Assembly (NCBI GenBank): GCA_902626385.1
Contig: CACOEZ010000003.1
Location: 1 to 53,147 of the forward strand
Origin: an uncultured SAR86 cluster bacterium
GTDB taxonomy: Bacteria > Pseudomonadota > Gammaproteobacteria > Magnimaribacterales > D2472
Direction: 5' to 3'
Length of the DNA: 53,147 bases
Part shown: in pieces, positions 28,017 to 37,935 of the stretch
Layout: the number at the start of each line of letters is the position of its first letter
How positions within the stretch are numbered: the first letter of the stretch is position 1
Position numbers and translations under genes: made by a program
Notes under the pieces: model-generated
What the model was told of the DNA's origin: nothing
The model's input: only the letters and a program-made list of their open reading frames with translations
Databases searched by the model: none

Positions 28017-28931
28017 TTGAGTATAGTTTCAATAAAAGACCTACTTCAAGCAGGCGTTCATTTCGGTCATCAACAAAGATTCTGGAATCCAAAAATGGAG
28101 CAGTTTATTTTTGATACACGTAAACAAATTAGCATAATAAATCTCGACTTAACTCAAGAGCACTTAAGTGCCGCAGCTTCAAAAGTTGAAGATATTTGCT
28201 CTAAAGGAAATAAGATTTTATTTGTTGGCACTAAAAGATCAGCAAGCAAGACAATTAAAGAAGAGGCCTCTTCTATAGGATTGCCATATGTTGATAAAAG
28301 ATGGCTTGGTGGAACATTAACAAACTGGAAAACTATCAGAGGCTCAATAAGAAGGTTGTTAGATATTGAAGAAATGATTTCATCTGGAAGGATTGAAAAA
28401 TTAATTAAAAAAGAAGCTGTAGAAATTCAAAAAGAGTACGCGAAGCTTCAAGCAAGTGTTGGAGGTATAAAGGATATGAAAGGACTTCCAGATGCGATAT
28501 TTGTTATTGATGTTAAGTACGAAAAAATAGCAGTGCTAGAAGCCCAAAAAATGGGCATTCCAGTAATCGCGCTTGTAGATACAAACTCTGATCCAGATGG
28601 AATAGATGTCATTATTCCAGGTAATGACGATGCTATTAGATCCATAAGGTTGGTTACAAAGGTAATAGCTGACGCTTGCTCCCGCGGGATAGAGTCATCT
28701 AAAGGTTTTGCCCCAAAATCTGATTCACCAGTTATACAAACAGTTAAAAAAGATAAGGAAATCAAAGTTGACGATGAAGACAACACTAAAAAACCGAGTA
28801 ATGAACCAAAAGATGATACTTCAAATGAGGAGGAAAAAGTCTCAGAGGTTGAATCTGAGCCTGAAGACTCTAATATCGAAGAAGTAAGTGAAGAAACTCC
28901 ATCTGAGGACGCTATTGACAAGGAAGATTAA
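28017..28931 (+). CDS. rpsB: 30S ribosomal protein S2 with acidic C-terminal extension
   Basis: S2 (304 residues) joins the 30S late and supports S1 binding. The N-terminus [23 protein letters not shown], with [21 protein letters not shown] and [17 protein letters not shown], is canonical. The start is TTG at 28017, seven bases after a strong AAGGAG; the upstream ATG 27984 lies in the leader and lacks a site. After the normal end near residue 240 a strongly acidic, low-complexity tail of about 55 residues follows, ending DAIDKED; E. coli S2 has 241 residues. It is followed by tsf, with which it is normally coexpressed. Confidence 0.95.
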   Translation: MSIVSIKDLLQAGVHFGHQQRFWNPKMEQFIFDTRKQISIINLDLTQEHLSAAASKVEDICSKGNKILFVGTKRSASKTIKEEASSIGLPYVDKRWLGGTLTNWKTIRGSIRRLLDIEEMISSGRIEKLIKKEAVEIQKEYAKLQASVGGIKDMKGLPDAIFVIDVKYEKIAVLEAQKMGIPVIALVDTNSDPDGIDVIIPGNDDAIRSIRLVTKVIADACSRGIESSKGFAPKSDSPVIQTVKKDKEIKVDDEDNTKKPSNEPKDDTSNEEEKVSEVESEPEDSNIEEVSEETPSEDAIDKED

Positions 28932-28933
28932 AA

Positions 28934-29791
28934 ATGGAAATTAAAGCATCGCAAGTAAAAGAACTCAGAGATATGACAGGTGTTGCAATGATGGACTGTA
29001 AAAAGGCATTAGTTGAATGCTCAGGCGACATTGAGAAAGCCTTAGATCTTTTAAGATCAAATAGCGCTTTAAAAGCTGAAAAAAAATCTTCTAGGGTTGC
29101 AGCTGACGGCGTGTTAGTAGCCGCAGTAAATGATGATTATGCAACTATTCTTGAAATAAATTCAGAAACTGATTTTGCTGCAAAAGATGCAAATTTCTTG
29201 GCATTTGCAGATAAAGTAAAGACATATATTACTAATAATCAAGTTACCGATGTAGAAGCATTGAGTTCAACTGAAATAGAAGAAGATAGAAAATCATTGG
29301 TGCAAACAATTGGTGAAAATATTCAATTAAGAAGACTTATTACTGTTAGTCTGGAAGATCAGTCCAATTTAGGCCTTTACGTTCACTCTGATTCAAAATT
29401 AGGTGCTTTAGTAGTTCTTAATGGCGGCAACAGTGAGATGGCAAAAGATATAGCTATGCATGTGGCTGCATTCAATCCATTGTGCCTTTCTAAAGAAGAT
29501 ATTGATTCTGAAGTATTAAATCGCGAAAAAGCAATTTATGAAAATCAAGCTCAAGAGTCAGGAAAGCCTCAAGAAATAATGGACAAGATGGTAGAGGGAA
29601 AATTAAATAGGTTTTTATCAGAAGTTTCACTTCTATCACAAGGTTTTGTTAAAGATGCCGACATCACTGTGAATGAGTATATATCTAGTGAAGGTGCCTC
29701 AATTGCTTCTTTCAGCAGATTGAAGGTTGGAGAGGGCATTCAGGTTGAAACTAAAGATTTTGCAGAAGAGGTTGCAGAACAGTTAAAGTAA
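28934..29791 (+). CDS. tsf: Elongation factor Ts
   Basis: EF-Ts (285 residues) recycles EF-Tu by releasing GDP. The UBA-like N-terminal domain (residues 1-55, [21 protein letters not shown]) and the core motif [19 protein letters not shown] near residue 78, with the TDF wedge that enters EF-Tu, are clear. It is two bases after rpsB and four before pyrH. Confidence 0.97.
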   Translation: MEIKASQVKELRDMTGVAMMDCKKALVECSGDIEKALDLLRSNSALKAEKKSSRVAADGVLVAAVNDDYATILEINSETDFAAKDANFLAFADKVKTYITNNQVTDVEALSSTEIEEDRKSLVQTIGENIQLRRLITVSLEDQSNLGLYVHSDSKLGALVVLNGGNSEMAKDIAMHVAAFNPLCLSKEDIDSEVLNREKAIYENQAQESGKPQEIMDKMVEGKLNRFLSEVSLLSQGFVKDADITVNEYISSEGASIASFSRLKVGEGIQVETKDFAEEVAEQLK

Positions 29792-29795
29792 AAAT

Positions 29796-30509
29796 ATGGC
29801 AGAAGTAAAGCATAAAAGAATACTTCTAAAATTTAGCGGAGAGTCTGTTGCGGGCAACGATGAGCATGGCATTGATCCAAAAATTTTAGATCAAATGGCT
29901 GAATCAGTTAAGTCATGCAAAAGTATTGGAACTGAAATTGGTATTGTCATTGGTGGTGGTAATTTATTCAGAGGAGAAAAATTAAACCAAGCTGGAATGG
30001 ATAGAGTCGCAGGTGATCATATGGGTATGCTTGCCACCGTGATGAATGGAATTGCTCTAAGAGATGCTCTTGAAAGAGCTGGTATAAAAACAAGAGTTAT
30101 GTCAGCAATTTCTATGTCCGGTATAGTTGAACACTACGATAGACGACTCGCTATTCAGTTACTAAATGACGGATTTGTTGTCATCTTTACTGCTGGGACT
30201 GGGAATCCATTTTTTACCACTGATACTGCTGGTTGTCTAAGAGCAATTGAAACAGAAGCTGATTTAATGTTAAAAGCAACAAGAGTTGACGGAGTTTATG
30301 ATTCTGATCCTGAAACCAATCAGGAAGCAAAATTATTTGATGAATTATCATTTGATGATGCAATTTCAAAAAATTTAAAAGTCATGGATGCAACTGCACT
30401 TACTTTAGCTAGAGATCATAAACTTCCAATTAAAGTTTTTAATGTTAACGAGCATGATGCTCTTAAAAATATAATTTGTGGAAAGAACATAGGTACTCTA
30501 ATATCTTAA
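29796..30509 (+). CDS. pyrH: Uridylate kinase
   Basis: UMP kinase (237 residues) of the amino-acid-kinase fold makes UDP for RNA and cell-wall precursors. Motifs include [13 protein letters not shown] at the start, [25 protein letters not shown] and [14 protein letters not shown]. Length and order (tsf-pyrH-frr) are as in E. coli. The stop is two bases before frr. Confidence 0.97.
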   Translation: MAEVKHKRILLKFSGESVAGNDEHGIDPKILDQMAESVKSCKSIGTEIGIVIGGGNLFRGEKLNQAGMDRVAGDHMGMLATVMNGIALRDALERAGIKTRVMSAISMSGIVEHYDRRLAIQLLNDGFVVIFTAGTGNPFFTTDTAGCLRAIETEADLMLKATRVDGVYDSDPETNQEAKLFDELSFDDAISKNLKVMDATALTLARDHKLPIKVFNVNEHDALKNIICGKNIGTLIS

Positions 30510-30511
30510 TT

Positions 30512-31066
30512 ATGGATATGATTCTTAAGGATGTTACTGAGAGAATGGATAAATCAGTCCTTGCTCTCAGAAACGCATTTAATAAAATAAGAACAGGCAG
30601 AGCCAACCCGGCAATCCTTGATGACGTAAAAGTTGACTACTATGGAAACTTAACTCCAATAAATCAAACATCAAATATAACTGTTGAAGAGGGAAGATCT
30701 ATTGTCATCTCACCATGGGATAAAAGTCTGATACCAGAAATTGAAAAGGCGATATTAAATTCAGATTTAGGTTTAAATCCAAGTACCAGCTCAGATCTTA
30801 TTAGAGTAAATATGCCTGCCCTTACTGAAGAAACTCGACAAAATTATATTAAACAAGCAAGATCAGAGGCAGAAAACTCTCGTGTTTCAATCAGAAATAT
30901 TAGACGCGATGCTAATCAGTCTGTTAAAGACAAACAACAATCATCTGAAATATCCGAAGATGAGCATAGAAGAATCGAAGACCTAATCCAAAAAGAAACT
31001 GATAAATTTATATCAATTGTTGATTCTGAACTGAAAAACAAAGAGTCAGATCTTCTTGAAATCTAA
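30512..31066 (+). CDS. frr: Ribosome recycling factor
   Basis: RRF (184 residues from ATG 30512) splits post-termination ribosomes with EF-G. Domain I helices and the segment IRTGRANPAILDDVKVDYYG, then RVNMPALTEETR, are characteristic. The upstream in-frame ATG at 30476 lies inside pyrH and is rejected by homology. ATG 30518 is a minor alternative. The gene is spaced for coupling with pyrH. Confidence 0.96.
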   Translation: MDMILKDVTERMDKSVLALRNAFNKIRTGRANPAILDDVKVDYYGNLTPINQTSNITVEEGRSIVISPWDKSLIPEIEKAILNSDLGLNPSTSSDLIRVNMPALTEETRQNYIKQARSEAENSRVSIRNIRRDANQSVKDKQQSSEISEDEHRRIEDLIQKETDKFISIVDSELKNKESDLLEI

Positions 31067-31074
31067 CAGCCAAC

Positions 31075-31791
31075 ATGGCTAAAAATAACAATAAGTTTCC
31101 AAAAAATGTTGGAATCATTATGGATGGCAATGGCAGGTGGGCACTTAAAAACTCTTTACAAGTAAGCCAAGGGCATAAAAAAGGGGTTGATACAGTAAGG
31201 GAAATTGTTGAGGTGTCTGTTGAAAAAAAAATTAAGTCTCTTACACTTTATGCATTTAGTTCTGAAAATTGGCAAAGACCAAAGTCTGAAATTAATGCAA
31301 TAAAAAATCTCGTTATTGATGCTATTAACGATCAAGTACCTGAATTAAAAGAACAAAGAGTTCAACTAAAGTTTTTCGGCCATCTAGAAGAATTCGGTAA
31401 TAAAGTGATCAATAAAATTAAGTACGCAGAATCAGAGACAAATTTTGAAGATCCAAAATTAAACTTAAATATTGCACTCAGTTATGGAGGTCAACAAGAC
31501 ATTCTTGATATTGTTAAAGGTATTGCTGCAGATGTTTTAGACAAAAAAATTAATCTTAAAGATATTGATCAAAAAATAATTAGCGAGTTCTCTTGTGCTC
31601 CTGTTGAAAGTATTGATCTTTTAATAAGAACAGGTGGTGATAAAAGGGTGAGCAATTTCTTGTTATATCAAATAGCATATGCAGAAATTATGTTCATCGA
31701 TAAATTCTGGCCAGATTTTAAAAAAACAGATTTTATTGAATGTTTAAATAATTTTAAAAAAGTGAGTAGAAGGTTTGGAAAAAGACTATAG
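31075..31791 (+). CDS. uppS: Undecaprenyl diphosphate synthase
   Basis: This cis-prenyltransferase (238 residues) makes the C55 lipid carrier for peptidoglycan. It has IMDGNGRWA (catalytic Asp17), SSENWQRP, and LLIRTGGDKRVSNFLLYQIAYAE, followed by WPDF. The region after GNGRWA reads LKNSLQVSQGHKKG, where most homologues have a conserved Arg three residues before the Gly-His; here that position is Val. The gene overlaps cdsA by 17 bases. Except for that arginine the active site looks complete. Confidence 0.94.
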   Translation: MAKNNNKFPKNVGIIMDGNGRWALKNSLQVSQGHKKGVDTVREIVEVSVEKKIKSLTLYAFSSENWQRPKSEINAIKNLVIDAINDQVPELKEQRVQLKFFGHLEEFGNKVINKIKYAESETNFEDPKLNLNIALSYGGQQDILDIVKGIAADVLDKKINLKDIDQKIISEFSCAPVESIDLLIRTGGDKRVSNFLLYQIAYAEIMFIDKFWPDFKKTDFIECLNNFKKVSRRFGKRL

Positions 31792-32422
31792 AAAAAATCT
31801 ATTAAAGAGATTTTTTACCTCATTGGTAATTTTATTTCCTATTGCAATAATTATTCACATTGAAAGCATTCTTTTGTTTTCTGTTTTAATAAGTCTAGTT
31901 TGTATCGGCGGGCTTTTTGAATGGATAAAAAACAGAATGGGTAATAATTTTTTGGGAATTTTTTTAATTTCCAGTTTTGGAATAAGCTCAATTATTTTTG
32001 TAGATACTTTTGTAGAAAAGTTTATTTCCGCTTATCTAGTTTTTCTACTTGTTATTTTAAATACAGCAATATTTGATACCTTTGCTTATATAGTTGGATC
32101 AAATTTTGGCCGCACTAAAATTGCAAAAGAAATTAGTCCAAATAAAACATACGAAGGTTTGGTTGCTGGGACAATATTTTCTGTTATTTATGGATATTTA
32201 GTCTGTATTTTTTTAAATATAGATTTATTGATCATTCCTTGTTTTGTCATAGGTTGTTTATTTGCATTTTTAGGAGATCTCTTAATTAGTTATTTTAAAA
32301 GAAGATCAGGTATCAAAGATACTGGATCATTATTACCAGGTCATGGTGGAGTTCTCGACAGATTAGACTCTCATCTACTTGCCACTCCTTTATTACTAGG
32401 GTTAATTTCATTAGTTCTATGA
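31775..32422 (+). CDS. cdsA: Phosphatidate cytidylyltransferase (compact form)
   Basis: CdsA makes CDP-diacylglycerol, the precursor of all phospholipids. The family signature is intact near the C-terminus: KRRSGIKDTGSLLPGHGG, then VLDRLDSHLLATP. SPNKTYEGLVAG and FGDLLISYFK-like helices precede it. The protein is 215 residues with about six hydrophobic helices, clearly shorter than the 285 residues of E. coli, with N-terminal helices missing. The TTG start at 31775 overlaps uppS; no better start lies nearby. The stop overlaps dxr (ATGA). Confidence 0.9.
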   Translation: MEKDYRKNLLKRFFTSLVILFPIAIIIHIESILLFSVLISLVCIGGLFEWIKNRMGNNFLGIFLISSFGISSIIFVDTFVEKFISAYLVFLLVILNTAIFDTFAYIVGSNFGRTKIAKEISPNKTYEGLVAGTIFSVIYGYLVCIFLNIDLLIIPCFVIGCLFAFLGDLLISYFKRRSGIKDTGSLLPGHGGVLDRLDSHLLATPLLLGLISLVL

Positions 32423-33564
32423 ATATTTTGTTATTGGGTGCCACAGGAAGCATTGGCAAGAGCGTTCTAAGTGTTATTGAACAAAATAAATCATCTCTAA
32501 ATCTTTTTGGAATTGCATTAAATAAAAATACATTAGAATCAAATAAAATAATCCATAGTTTTTCACCAGCATTTGTATATATAGAGAATAAAGATGCTTT
32601 TGAAAAACAAAAAAAAATAGATAAAACAACTTTTTTAAATGGTGACTCTGAATTAAAAGACTTAATCAATCACGAAGATGTTGATGTCATAGTATGCGCA
32701 ATCTCTGGATTTGCTGGACTAAAGGCAACACATTTAGCAGCAAGTTCAGGCAAGAGAATATTATTAGCAAACAAAGAGAGTATTGTTTCTGGCGGCGACC
32801 TGATACTTCCTATAGCAAAAGAAAATAAATCTGAAATCATACCAATTGATAGTGAGCATAATGCTATTTTTCAGTGTTTATCCGGCGAGAGAACAACAGA
32901 TGATGTTAAAAAAATAATTATTACTGCATCAGGTGGACCATTTTTAAATAAAAAACTATCTGATCTAAGGGACGTAACAAAAAAAGACGCACTTAATCAT
33001 CCAAATTGGAAGATGGGCAGTAAAGTTTCTATTGATTCTGCAACACTTGTTAACAAATGCTTAGAATTAATTGAAGCAAAATATCTATTTGATCTTGAAG
33101 AAAAATATTTCGAACTTGTTGTCCATCCTCAAAGCATTGTGCACTCAATAGTAACCTACATTGATGGATCTAGTATATGTCAACTAAGTATGCCTGATAT
33201 GAGGGTTCCAATAGCTCATGCATTGTCTAATAAAAGTAGATTGCCAATAGATTTTAATTCGATAGATTTTAGTTCCTTGAGTCTCACATTTCAGGAATTT
33301 CCAAAAGACAGAGAAAAAATTCAGGAGATTGCGCGAATTGTTTGCAATAAAGGAGGCCATCTTGGAACCATATTTAATGCTGCAAATGAAGTAGCCGTTG
33401 AAAGTTTCTTAAAAGAAGAAATAAGTTTTGAAAAAATATATGAAGTAATATATCGAACTTTTGACGATAATGAGGTGTCTAAAGATATATCGATTGAATC
33501 AATAAATGAGGTTGATGCGCAAACACGCAATCATGCAAAGAAGGTGGTAAAATCGATTGCTTAA
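32419..33564 (+). CDS. dxr: 1-Deoxy-D-xylulose 5-phosphate reductoisomerase
   Basis: This is the second step of the MEP isoprenoid pathway (381 residues). Visible motifs are the NADPH-binding GATGSIGKSVLSV at residues 7-19, LLANKESIVSGG, PIDSEHNAIFQ, the flexible loop region ASGGPF and HPNWKMGSKVSIDSATL, and VHPQSIVHS. Neighbouring uppS and cdsA use downstream products or share the membrane theme. Translation is coupled to cdsA. Confidence 0.97.
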   Translation: MNILLLGATGSIGKSVLSVIEQNKSSLNLFGIALNKNTLESNKIIHSFSPAFVYIENKDAFEKQKKIDKTTFLNGDSELKDLINHEDVDVIVCAISGFAGLKATHLAASSGKRILLANKESIVSGGDLILPIAKENKSEIIPIDSEHNAIFQCLSGERTTDDVKKIIITASGGPFLNKKLSDLRDVTKKDALNHPNWKMGSKVSIDSATLVNKCLELIEAKYLFDLEEKYFELVVHPQSIVHSIVTYIDGSSICQLSMPDMRVPIAHALSNKSRLPIDFNSIDFSSLSLTFQEFPKDREKIQEIARIVCNKGGHLGTIFNAANEVAVESFLKEEISFEKIYEVIYRTFDDNEVSKDISIESINEVDAQTRNHAKKVVKSIA

Positions 33565-33576
33565 AATAATTTAAAT

Positions 33577-34932
33577 ATGACTTATCTAATATATTTCTTA
33601 GCTTTTATGGTTCTAGTTGGAATTCTTGTAACTATCCACGAGTTTGGACATTTTATTGTCGCTAGAATGTGCAAAGTTCATGTCCAAAGATTTTCAATCG
33701 GCATGGGGCCAGTTTTTTATAAAAGAAACGATAAATATGGCACAGAATTTGCGCTTTCGGCAATTCCTCTTGGCGGATATGTCTCTATGATTACTAATAA
33801 ATTAATTGAGTTAGAACCTGAAATTAAACAAAACTTAACTGAGGAGCAAATTAAAAATACATTTGATTCGAAGCCAAAGTGGCAAAGAGCTTCAATTATG
33901 TTTGCAGGACCATTAGCAAATTTCTTATTATCAATATTTATTTTTACCGCAATTTTCCTCAATACGCCTGACCCTCAAACTGTCCCTGTTATTAATAATC
34001 TCAGCGAGGAAACTAGAAATTACACATCTGAACAGATCTTAAAATTAGATGATCAGATTTTAAAAATAAATAACGTCGATATCAGAGATGCAAAAGATTT
34101 TAATTTGGAGTTACTTTCATATGCAGGATATTCAGGACCATTAACTTTAGAGATCTTGAGATCATCAGAAAATGAATCAAATCTTGTTGAAATTTTTGTC
34201 ACTGATTTTTTACCAACTTCTGAATCACAAAATGATCCTTTAGAGTATCTTGGAATTGGTATTGATTACAAAATGAAACCTTATATCGGGAGTGTGATAT
34301 CTGGTGGTGCAGCAGATATAGGTTTGCTTAAGGCTAATGATAAAATTTTGAGCATTGCGGATACTGAAGTGACATATGCAGAAGATATTCGGTCAGTCGT
34401 TTCAATGTATCCAAACTCCAATTTAGTTTTTAAAGTTGAAAGAAATAGTGAAATACTTTACCTGCCAGTCACAATCGGATCATCAATAAGAGATGGGAAA
34501 GAAGTTGGAGTTTTGGGAGTTTCTTTTGGAACATCAAGAAGTTTTCTTCAATCGCTTAACAAAGGCGTATACGAAACCTATAACTTAAGTTTAAAAACAC
34601 TTCAGTTTGTAGGAAAAATGATTTCTGGAAACATGGGTACTGAAAATCTCAGCGGCCCAATAGGTATTGCTCAAATGGCAGGAAATACAGCACAAGCTGG
34701 ATTTCTTCCTTTTATGTATCTAATGGCTCTTTTAAGCATTAGTTTAGCAGTACTGAATCTTCTACCAATACCCGTCCTTGATGGAGGTCAGTTAACACTT
34801 TTGGGAATTGAAGCATTAAGGGGCAAACCATTGCCTGAAAAAGTTGAAAATTTAATATACTCTGGTGGAGTAGTGCTTGTTTTGATGCTAATGATATTTG
34901 CTATATTTAATGATGTATCAAGATTTTTGTAG
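33577..34932 (+). CDS. rseP: Site-2 intramembrane protease RseP
   Basis: RseP (451 residues) cleaves the anti-sigma factor RseA in the envelope stress response. The zinc motif HEFGH lies at residues 21-25 in the first membrane helix, and the third ligand is in NLLPIPVLDGGQL near residue 400. Two PDZ domains occupy the periplasmic middle (DDQILKINNVDI and LKANDKILSIADTEVT). It lies directly upstream of bamA, its usual position. Confidence 0.96.
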   Translation: MTYLIYFLAFMVLVGILVTIHEFGHFIVARMCKVHVQRFSIGMGPVFYKRNDKYGTEFALSAIPLGGYVSMITNKLIELEPEIKQNLTEEQIKNTFDSKPKWQRASIMFAGPLANFLLSIFIFTAIFLNTPDPQTVPVINNLSEETRNYTSEQILKLDDQILKINNVDIRDAKDFNLELLSYAGYSGPLTLEILRSSENESNLVEIFVTDFLPTSESQNDPLEYLGIGIDYKMKPYIGSVISGGAADIGLLKANDKILSIADTEVTYAEDIRSVVSMYPNSNLVFKVERNSEILYLPVTIGSSIRDGKEVGVLGVSFGTSRSFLQSLNKGVYETYNLSLKTLQFVGKMISGNMGTENLSGPIGIAQMAGNTAQAGFLPFMYLMALLSISLAVLNLLPIPVLDGGQLTLLGIEALRGKPLPEKVENLIYSGGVVLVLMLMIFAIFNDVSRFL

Positions 34933-34941
34933 GAAAAATTT

Positions 34942-37362
34942 GTGAAAAATACAAAAATATTCATCATTTCTCTCCTCCTAGCAATTCAAATCAATGCATT
35001 TGATGAATTTCTTGTGAGTGATATCAGAATTATTGGTTTACAAAGAGTTTCAACTGGTAGCATCTTTAATGTAATACCTATAAGTGTCGGGGATAGAATT
35101 GATCAAAGAAAGTCTAATGATATTGTTAGGTCTCTTTTCTCAACTGAGCAATTTGATGACATCCAGATCGGAAAAGATGGGAATACACTAATAATAACAG
35201 TAGTGGAGAGACCGTCAATATCCGCCATTGAGCTTTCAGGAAATAAAGCCTTGAAGACTGAACAACTTTTAGAGAGTTTAGATGGAGTAGGTATCAAAGA
35301 AGGTGAAGTGTATAAAAGATCCACTTTAGAAAAAGTTAAATCAGAGCTGGTCAGATCTTATGCATCAAATGGAAGATATGGCGCATCAGTAAGCATTGAA
35401 GAAATTAAAAAGCCCAGAAACAGAATAGAAATATTTATTGATGTTGATGAAGGAAAAAATGCCAAAATTGAAAAAATAAGCATCATCGGTAATGAAGTTT
35501 TCAGCACTGATGAATTATTAGATAGTTTTGAATTATCTGAAGGATCATTTTTTTCTTTTCTTTCTAACGATGATCAATATTCAAGAGAAAAGCTTCAAGG
35601 AGACATTGAATCGCTTGAATCATATTATAGAGATAGAGGCTATTTAAAATTCTCAATTGAATCCTCACAAATCAGTCTTTCAAGAGATAAGAAATCTATA
35701 TTTATTACATTTAATGTAAATGAAGGTGAAAAATATTCTATAAAAGACGTAAATGTAGTTGGTGATATACCTTTTGAAGAATCAATATACATTAATATAA
35801 CCGATTCTCTTAAGGATCAGACATATTCTCAAGCAGCAATTACTGGAATTGAAGAATTTTTCACTAGCGTTCTAGGTAATAGGGGTTATGCATTTGCTGA
35901 AGTTAAGGGCGAGCCAGAAGTTGAAGATGATTCAACTGAAGTAGAGCTTACATTTATTGTCCAGCCTGGTAAAAAGACATATACAAGAAAAATTTTATTT
36001 ACAGGCAATCACATAACTCAGGATCATGTTTTAAGACGAGAAATGAGACAATTTGAGGGGGCTTGGAGTTCAGATAATAGTATTGAAGCTGGCAAAATAA
36101 GATTAGAAAGACTAGGTTATTTTAAAGAGGTATCTGTTGAGACAATTCCTGTTCCAGGTACTGATGATCAAATAGATGTTATTTATAGTGTTGAAGAAGA
36201 GACAACTGGAAGTCTAGGCGGAAATATTGGATATAGTGATTTCGGCCTAATGCTCGGCTTCAATTTACAAGAGCAAAATTTCTTAGGGACCGGAAATACT
36301 GTAGGCATCGGGATAAATAAAAGTATTTATAGCGAGGTTTACAATATTTCATTTTTAAATCCATATGCTACCAAAGATGCTGTAAGTTTGGGATATAACC
36401 TTTATTTCAGAGAAACAGACTACGGAGAATTTAATGTAGCTAATTATTTAACCAACTCAATGGGTTTTGGAGCACAATTTGGTTATCCAATATCTGATAC
36501 AAGAAGATTAAGTTTTAGCATTACGTATGATAAGACAGATATTGACATTGGTAGTTTGCCTGCAAGGGAAATATATGATTTTGTCGCAACAGAAGGAAAT
36601 ATATTTGAAACTCTATCTGCTGGCCTTTCTTGGCAATCTGTAACGTTAAATAGAGGCTTGTTTCCAACTGATGGGGCATCAACAGTAGTTGGTTTGAGTA
36701 CTACCGTTCCCGGAAGTGATCTCAGTTACTATAGATTAAATTTAAGACAGAGATTTTATCAACCATTGTCGTCGAGTTTAATTTTTGGTTTTCAGGGTGA
36801 ATTAGGTTATTTAAGTGCTTATGGAGAAACAGAGGTTACACCATTCTTTCAAAATTTTTATGCAGGTGGGCCCAGATCGCTCAGAGGATTTGAATCAAAT
36901 ACTTTAGGACCAAGAAGCACAGATGCACCATGTTATGAGTTTAATTATGAAGAGGGAACATGCCCAAATTTAGTAGATACCGACGGTGATGGTGAATTTG
37001 ATGCACCATTTTATAACCCCTACGCAAATAACACCTCACGATACAGGGACGCACCCATTGGAGGTAACATAAAAGTTGAGGGAAGTCTCCAATTAATTTT
37101 TAAATTACCATTTATAGAAGACCAAAGATCAATGAGATCGGCTTTTTTCTTCGATTTTGGTAATGTTTTCTCAGATAACTGTAAAGATTATCAAATTAAT
37201 TGCTATAAACCTTCTATTGACGATTTAAGATATTCTTATGGTGTTGGTGTTACTTGGATAACAGGATTTGGACCAATGAGCTTTGCAATATCAAAACCAA
37301 CAAACGCAGGACCGCAGGAGAGAACGGAAGAATTCCAATTTACAGTAGGAAATGTTTTCTAG
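34942..37362 (+). CDS. bamA: Outer membrane protein assembly factor BamA
   Basis: BamA (806 residues) inserts beta-barrel proteins. It begins at GTG 34942 after AGGAAA, with a signal peptide of about 19 residues (MKNTKIFIISLLLAIQINA). Five POTRA domains follow to about residue 420, and then the 16-strand barrel. The conserved loop-6 motif GGPRSLRGFESNTLGP lies near residue 650. The C-terminus ends FTVGNVF, with the terminal phenylalanine typical of outer-membrane barrels. A long acidic loop, CPNLVDTDGDGEFDAPF, precedes the last strands and is calcium-loop-like. Confidence 0.97.
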   Translation: MKNTKIFIISLLLAIQINAFDEFLVSDIRIIGLQRVSTGSIFNVIPISVGDRIDQRKSNDIVRSLFSTEQFDDIQIGKDGNTLIITVVERPSISAIELSGNKALKTEQLLESLDGVGIKEGEVYKRSTLEKVKSELVRSYASNGRYGASVSIEEIKKPRNRIEIFIDVDEGKNAKIEKISIIGNEVFSTDELLDSFELSEGSFFSFLSNDDQYSREKLQGDIESLESYYRDRGYLKFSIESSQISLSRDKKSIFITFNVNEGEKYSIKDVNVVGDIPFEESIYINITDSLKDQTYSQAAITGIEEFFTSVLGNRGYAFAEVKGEPEVEDDSTEVELTFIVQPGKKTYTRKILFTGNHITQDHVLRREMRQFEGAWSSDNSIEAGKIRLERLGYFKEVSVETIPVPGTDDQIDVIYSVEEETTGSLGGNIGYSDFGLMLGFNLQEQNFLGTGNTVGIGINKSIYSEVYNISFLNPYATKDAVSLGYNLYFRETDYGEFNVANYLTNSMGFGAQFGYPISDTRRLSFSITYDKTDIDIGSLPAREIYDFVATEGNIFETLSAGLSWQSVTLNRGLFPTDGASTVVGLSTTVPGSDLSYYRLNLRQRFYQPLSSSLIFGFQGELGYLSAYGETEVTPFFQNFYAGGPRSLRGFESNTLGPRSTDAPCYEFNYEEGTCPNLVDTDGDGEFDAPFYNPYANNTSRYRDAPIGGNIKVEGSLQLIFKLPFIEDQRSMRSAFFFDFGNVFSDNCKDYQINCYKPSIDDLRYSYGVGVTWITGFGPMSFAISKPTNAGPQERTEEFQFTVGNVF

Positions 37363-37398
37363 TTAATATAAAATGATCAAATCCATTAAGGGGTAATT

Positions 37399-37935
37399 AT
37401 GAAAAATATATTAAAAATTTATTTAACAGCGTTTTTATTTATTGCTGCACCTTTATTCGCAGTCGAAGGAGTTGCTGTAATTGATATGAGAACAGCGGTT
37501 CTGTCAACTCAAGCAGCTGCCGATGCATTTAAGGCGCTCGAAGAAGATGCCGATTACTCATCAAATCTTGAAGAAGCACAATCACTGCAGGCAGAGAGAC
37601 AAGCCATTGCTGAAAAACTTCAAAAAGAACTTGAGACTTTATCTCAAGCTGAAATTGCACAAATGCAAAAAGATATTCAAGACAAAGGTAAGGATTTAGA
37701 ATTTCTTGCTGGCAAAATACAGCAAGCTCAAGAAGAGACCGCTCAACAAGTTTTTGCTAGTAGTGGTCCCGCAATGCAAAAAATTATTAGTGAATTAATT
37801 GCAGCAAAACAAATTAAAGTTCTCTTAGCTAAAAATGAGACAATGCTTTTCAGCGATCCAGCATTAGACCTCACAGATGATGTTACATCGATGCTAGACG
37901 TAGCAAATGCTGAGGCTAACACACAGTCTGAGTAG
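37399..37935 (+). CDS. skp: Periplasmic chaperone Skp/OmpH family
   Basis: Skp (178 residues) holds unfolded outer-membrane proteins on their way to BamA. There is a signal peptide of about 21 residues ending LFA, then the OmpH start VEGVAVIDMRTAVLSTQAA. A long charged coiled coil (roughly 45-120, rich in E, K and Q) follows. The stop TAG overlaps the lpxD GTG start by one base. The bamA-skp-lpxD order is standard. Confidence 0.92.
   Translation: MKNILKIYLTAFLFIAAPLFAVEGVAVIDMRTAVLSTQAAADAFKALEEDADYSSNLEEAQSLQAERQAIAEKLQKELETLSQAEIAQMQKDIQDKGKDLEFLAGKIQQAQEETAQQVFASSGPAMQKIISELIAAKQIKVLLAKNETMLFSDPALDLTDDVTSMLDVANAEANTQSE

Noticed and set aside
28448-28921. Minus-strand 157-codon frame rich in serine opposite the rpsB tail
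   Set aside because: It is the antisense of the acidic GAA/GAT-rich tail, which yields serine and phenylalanine codons. It has no ribosome site and no recognisable domain.
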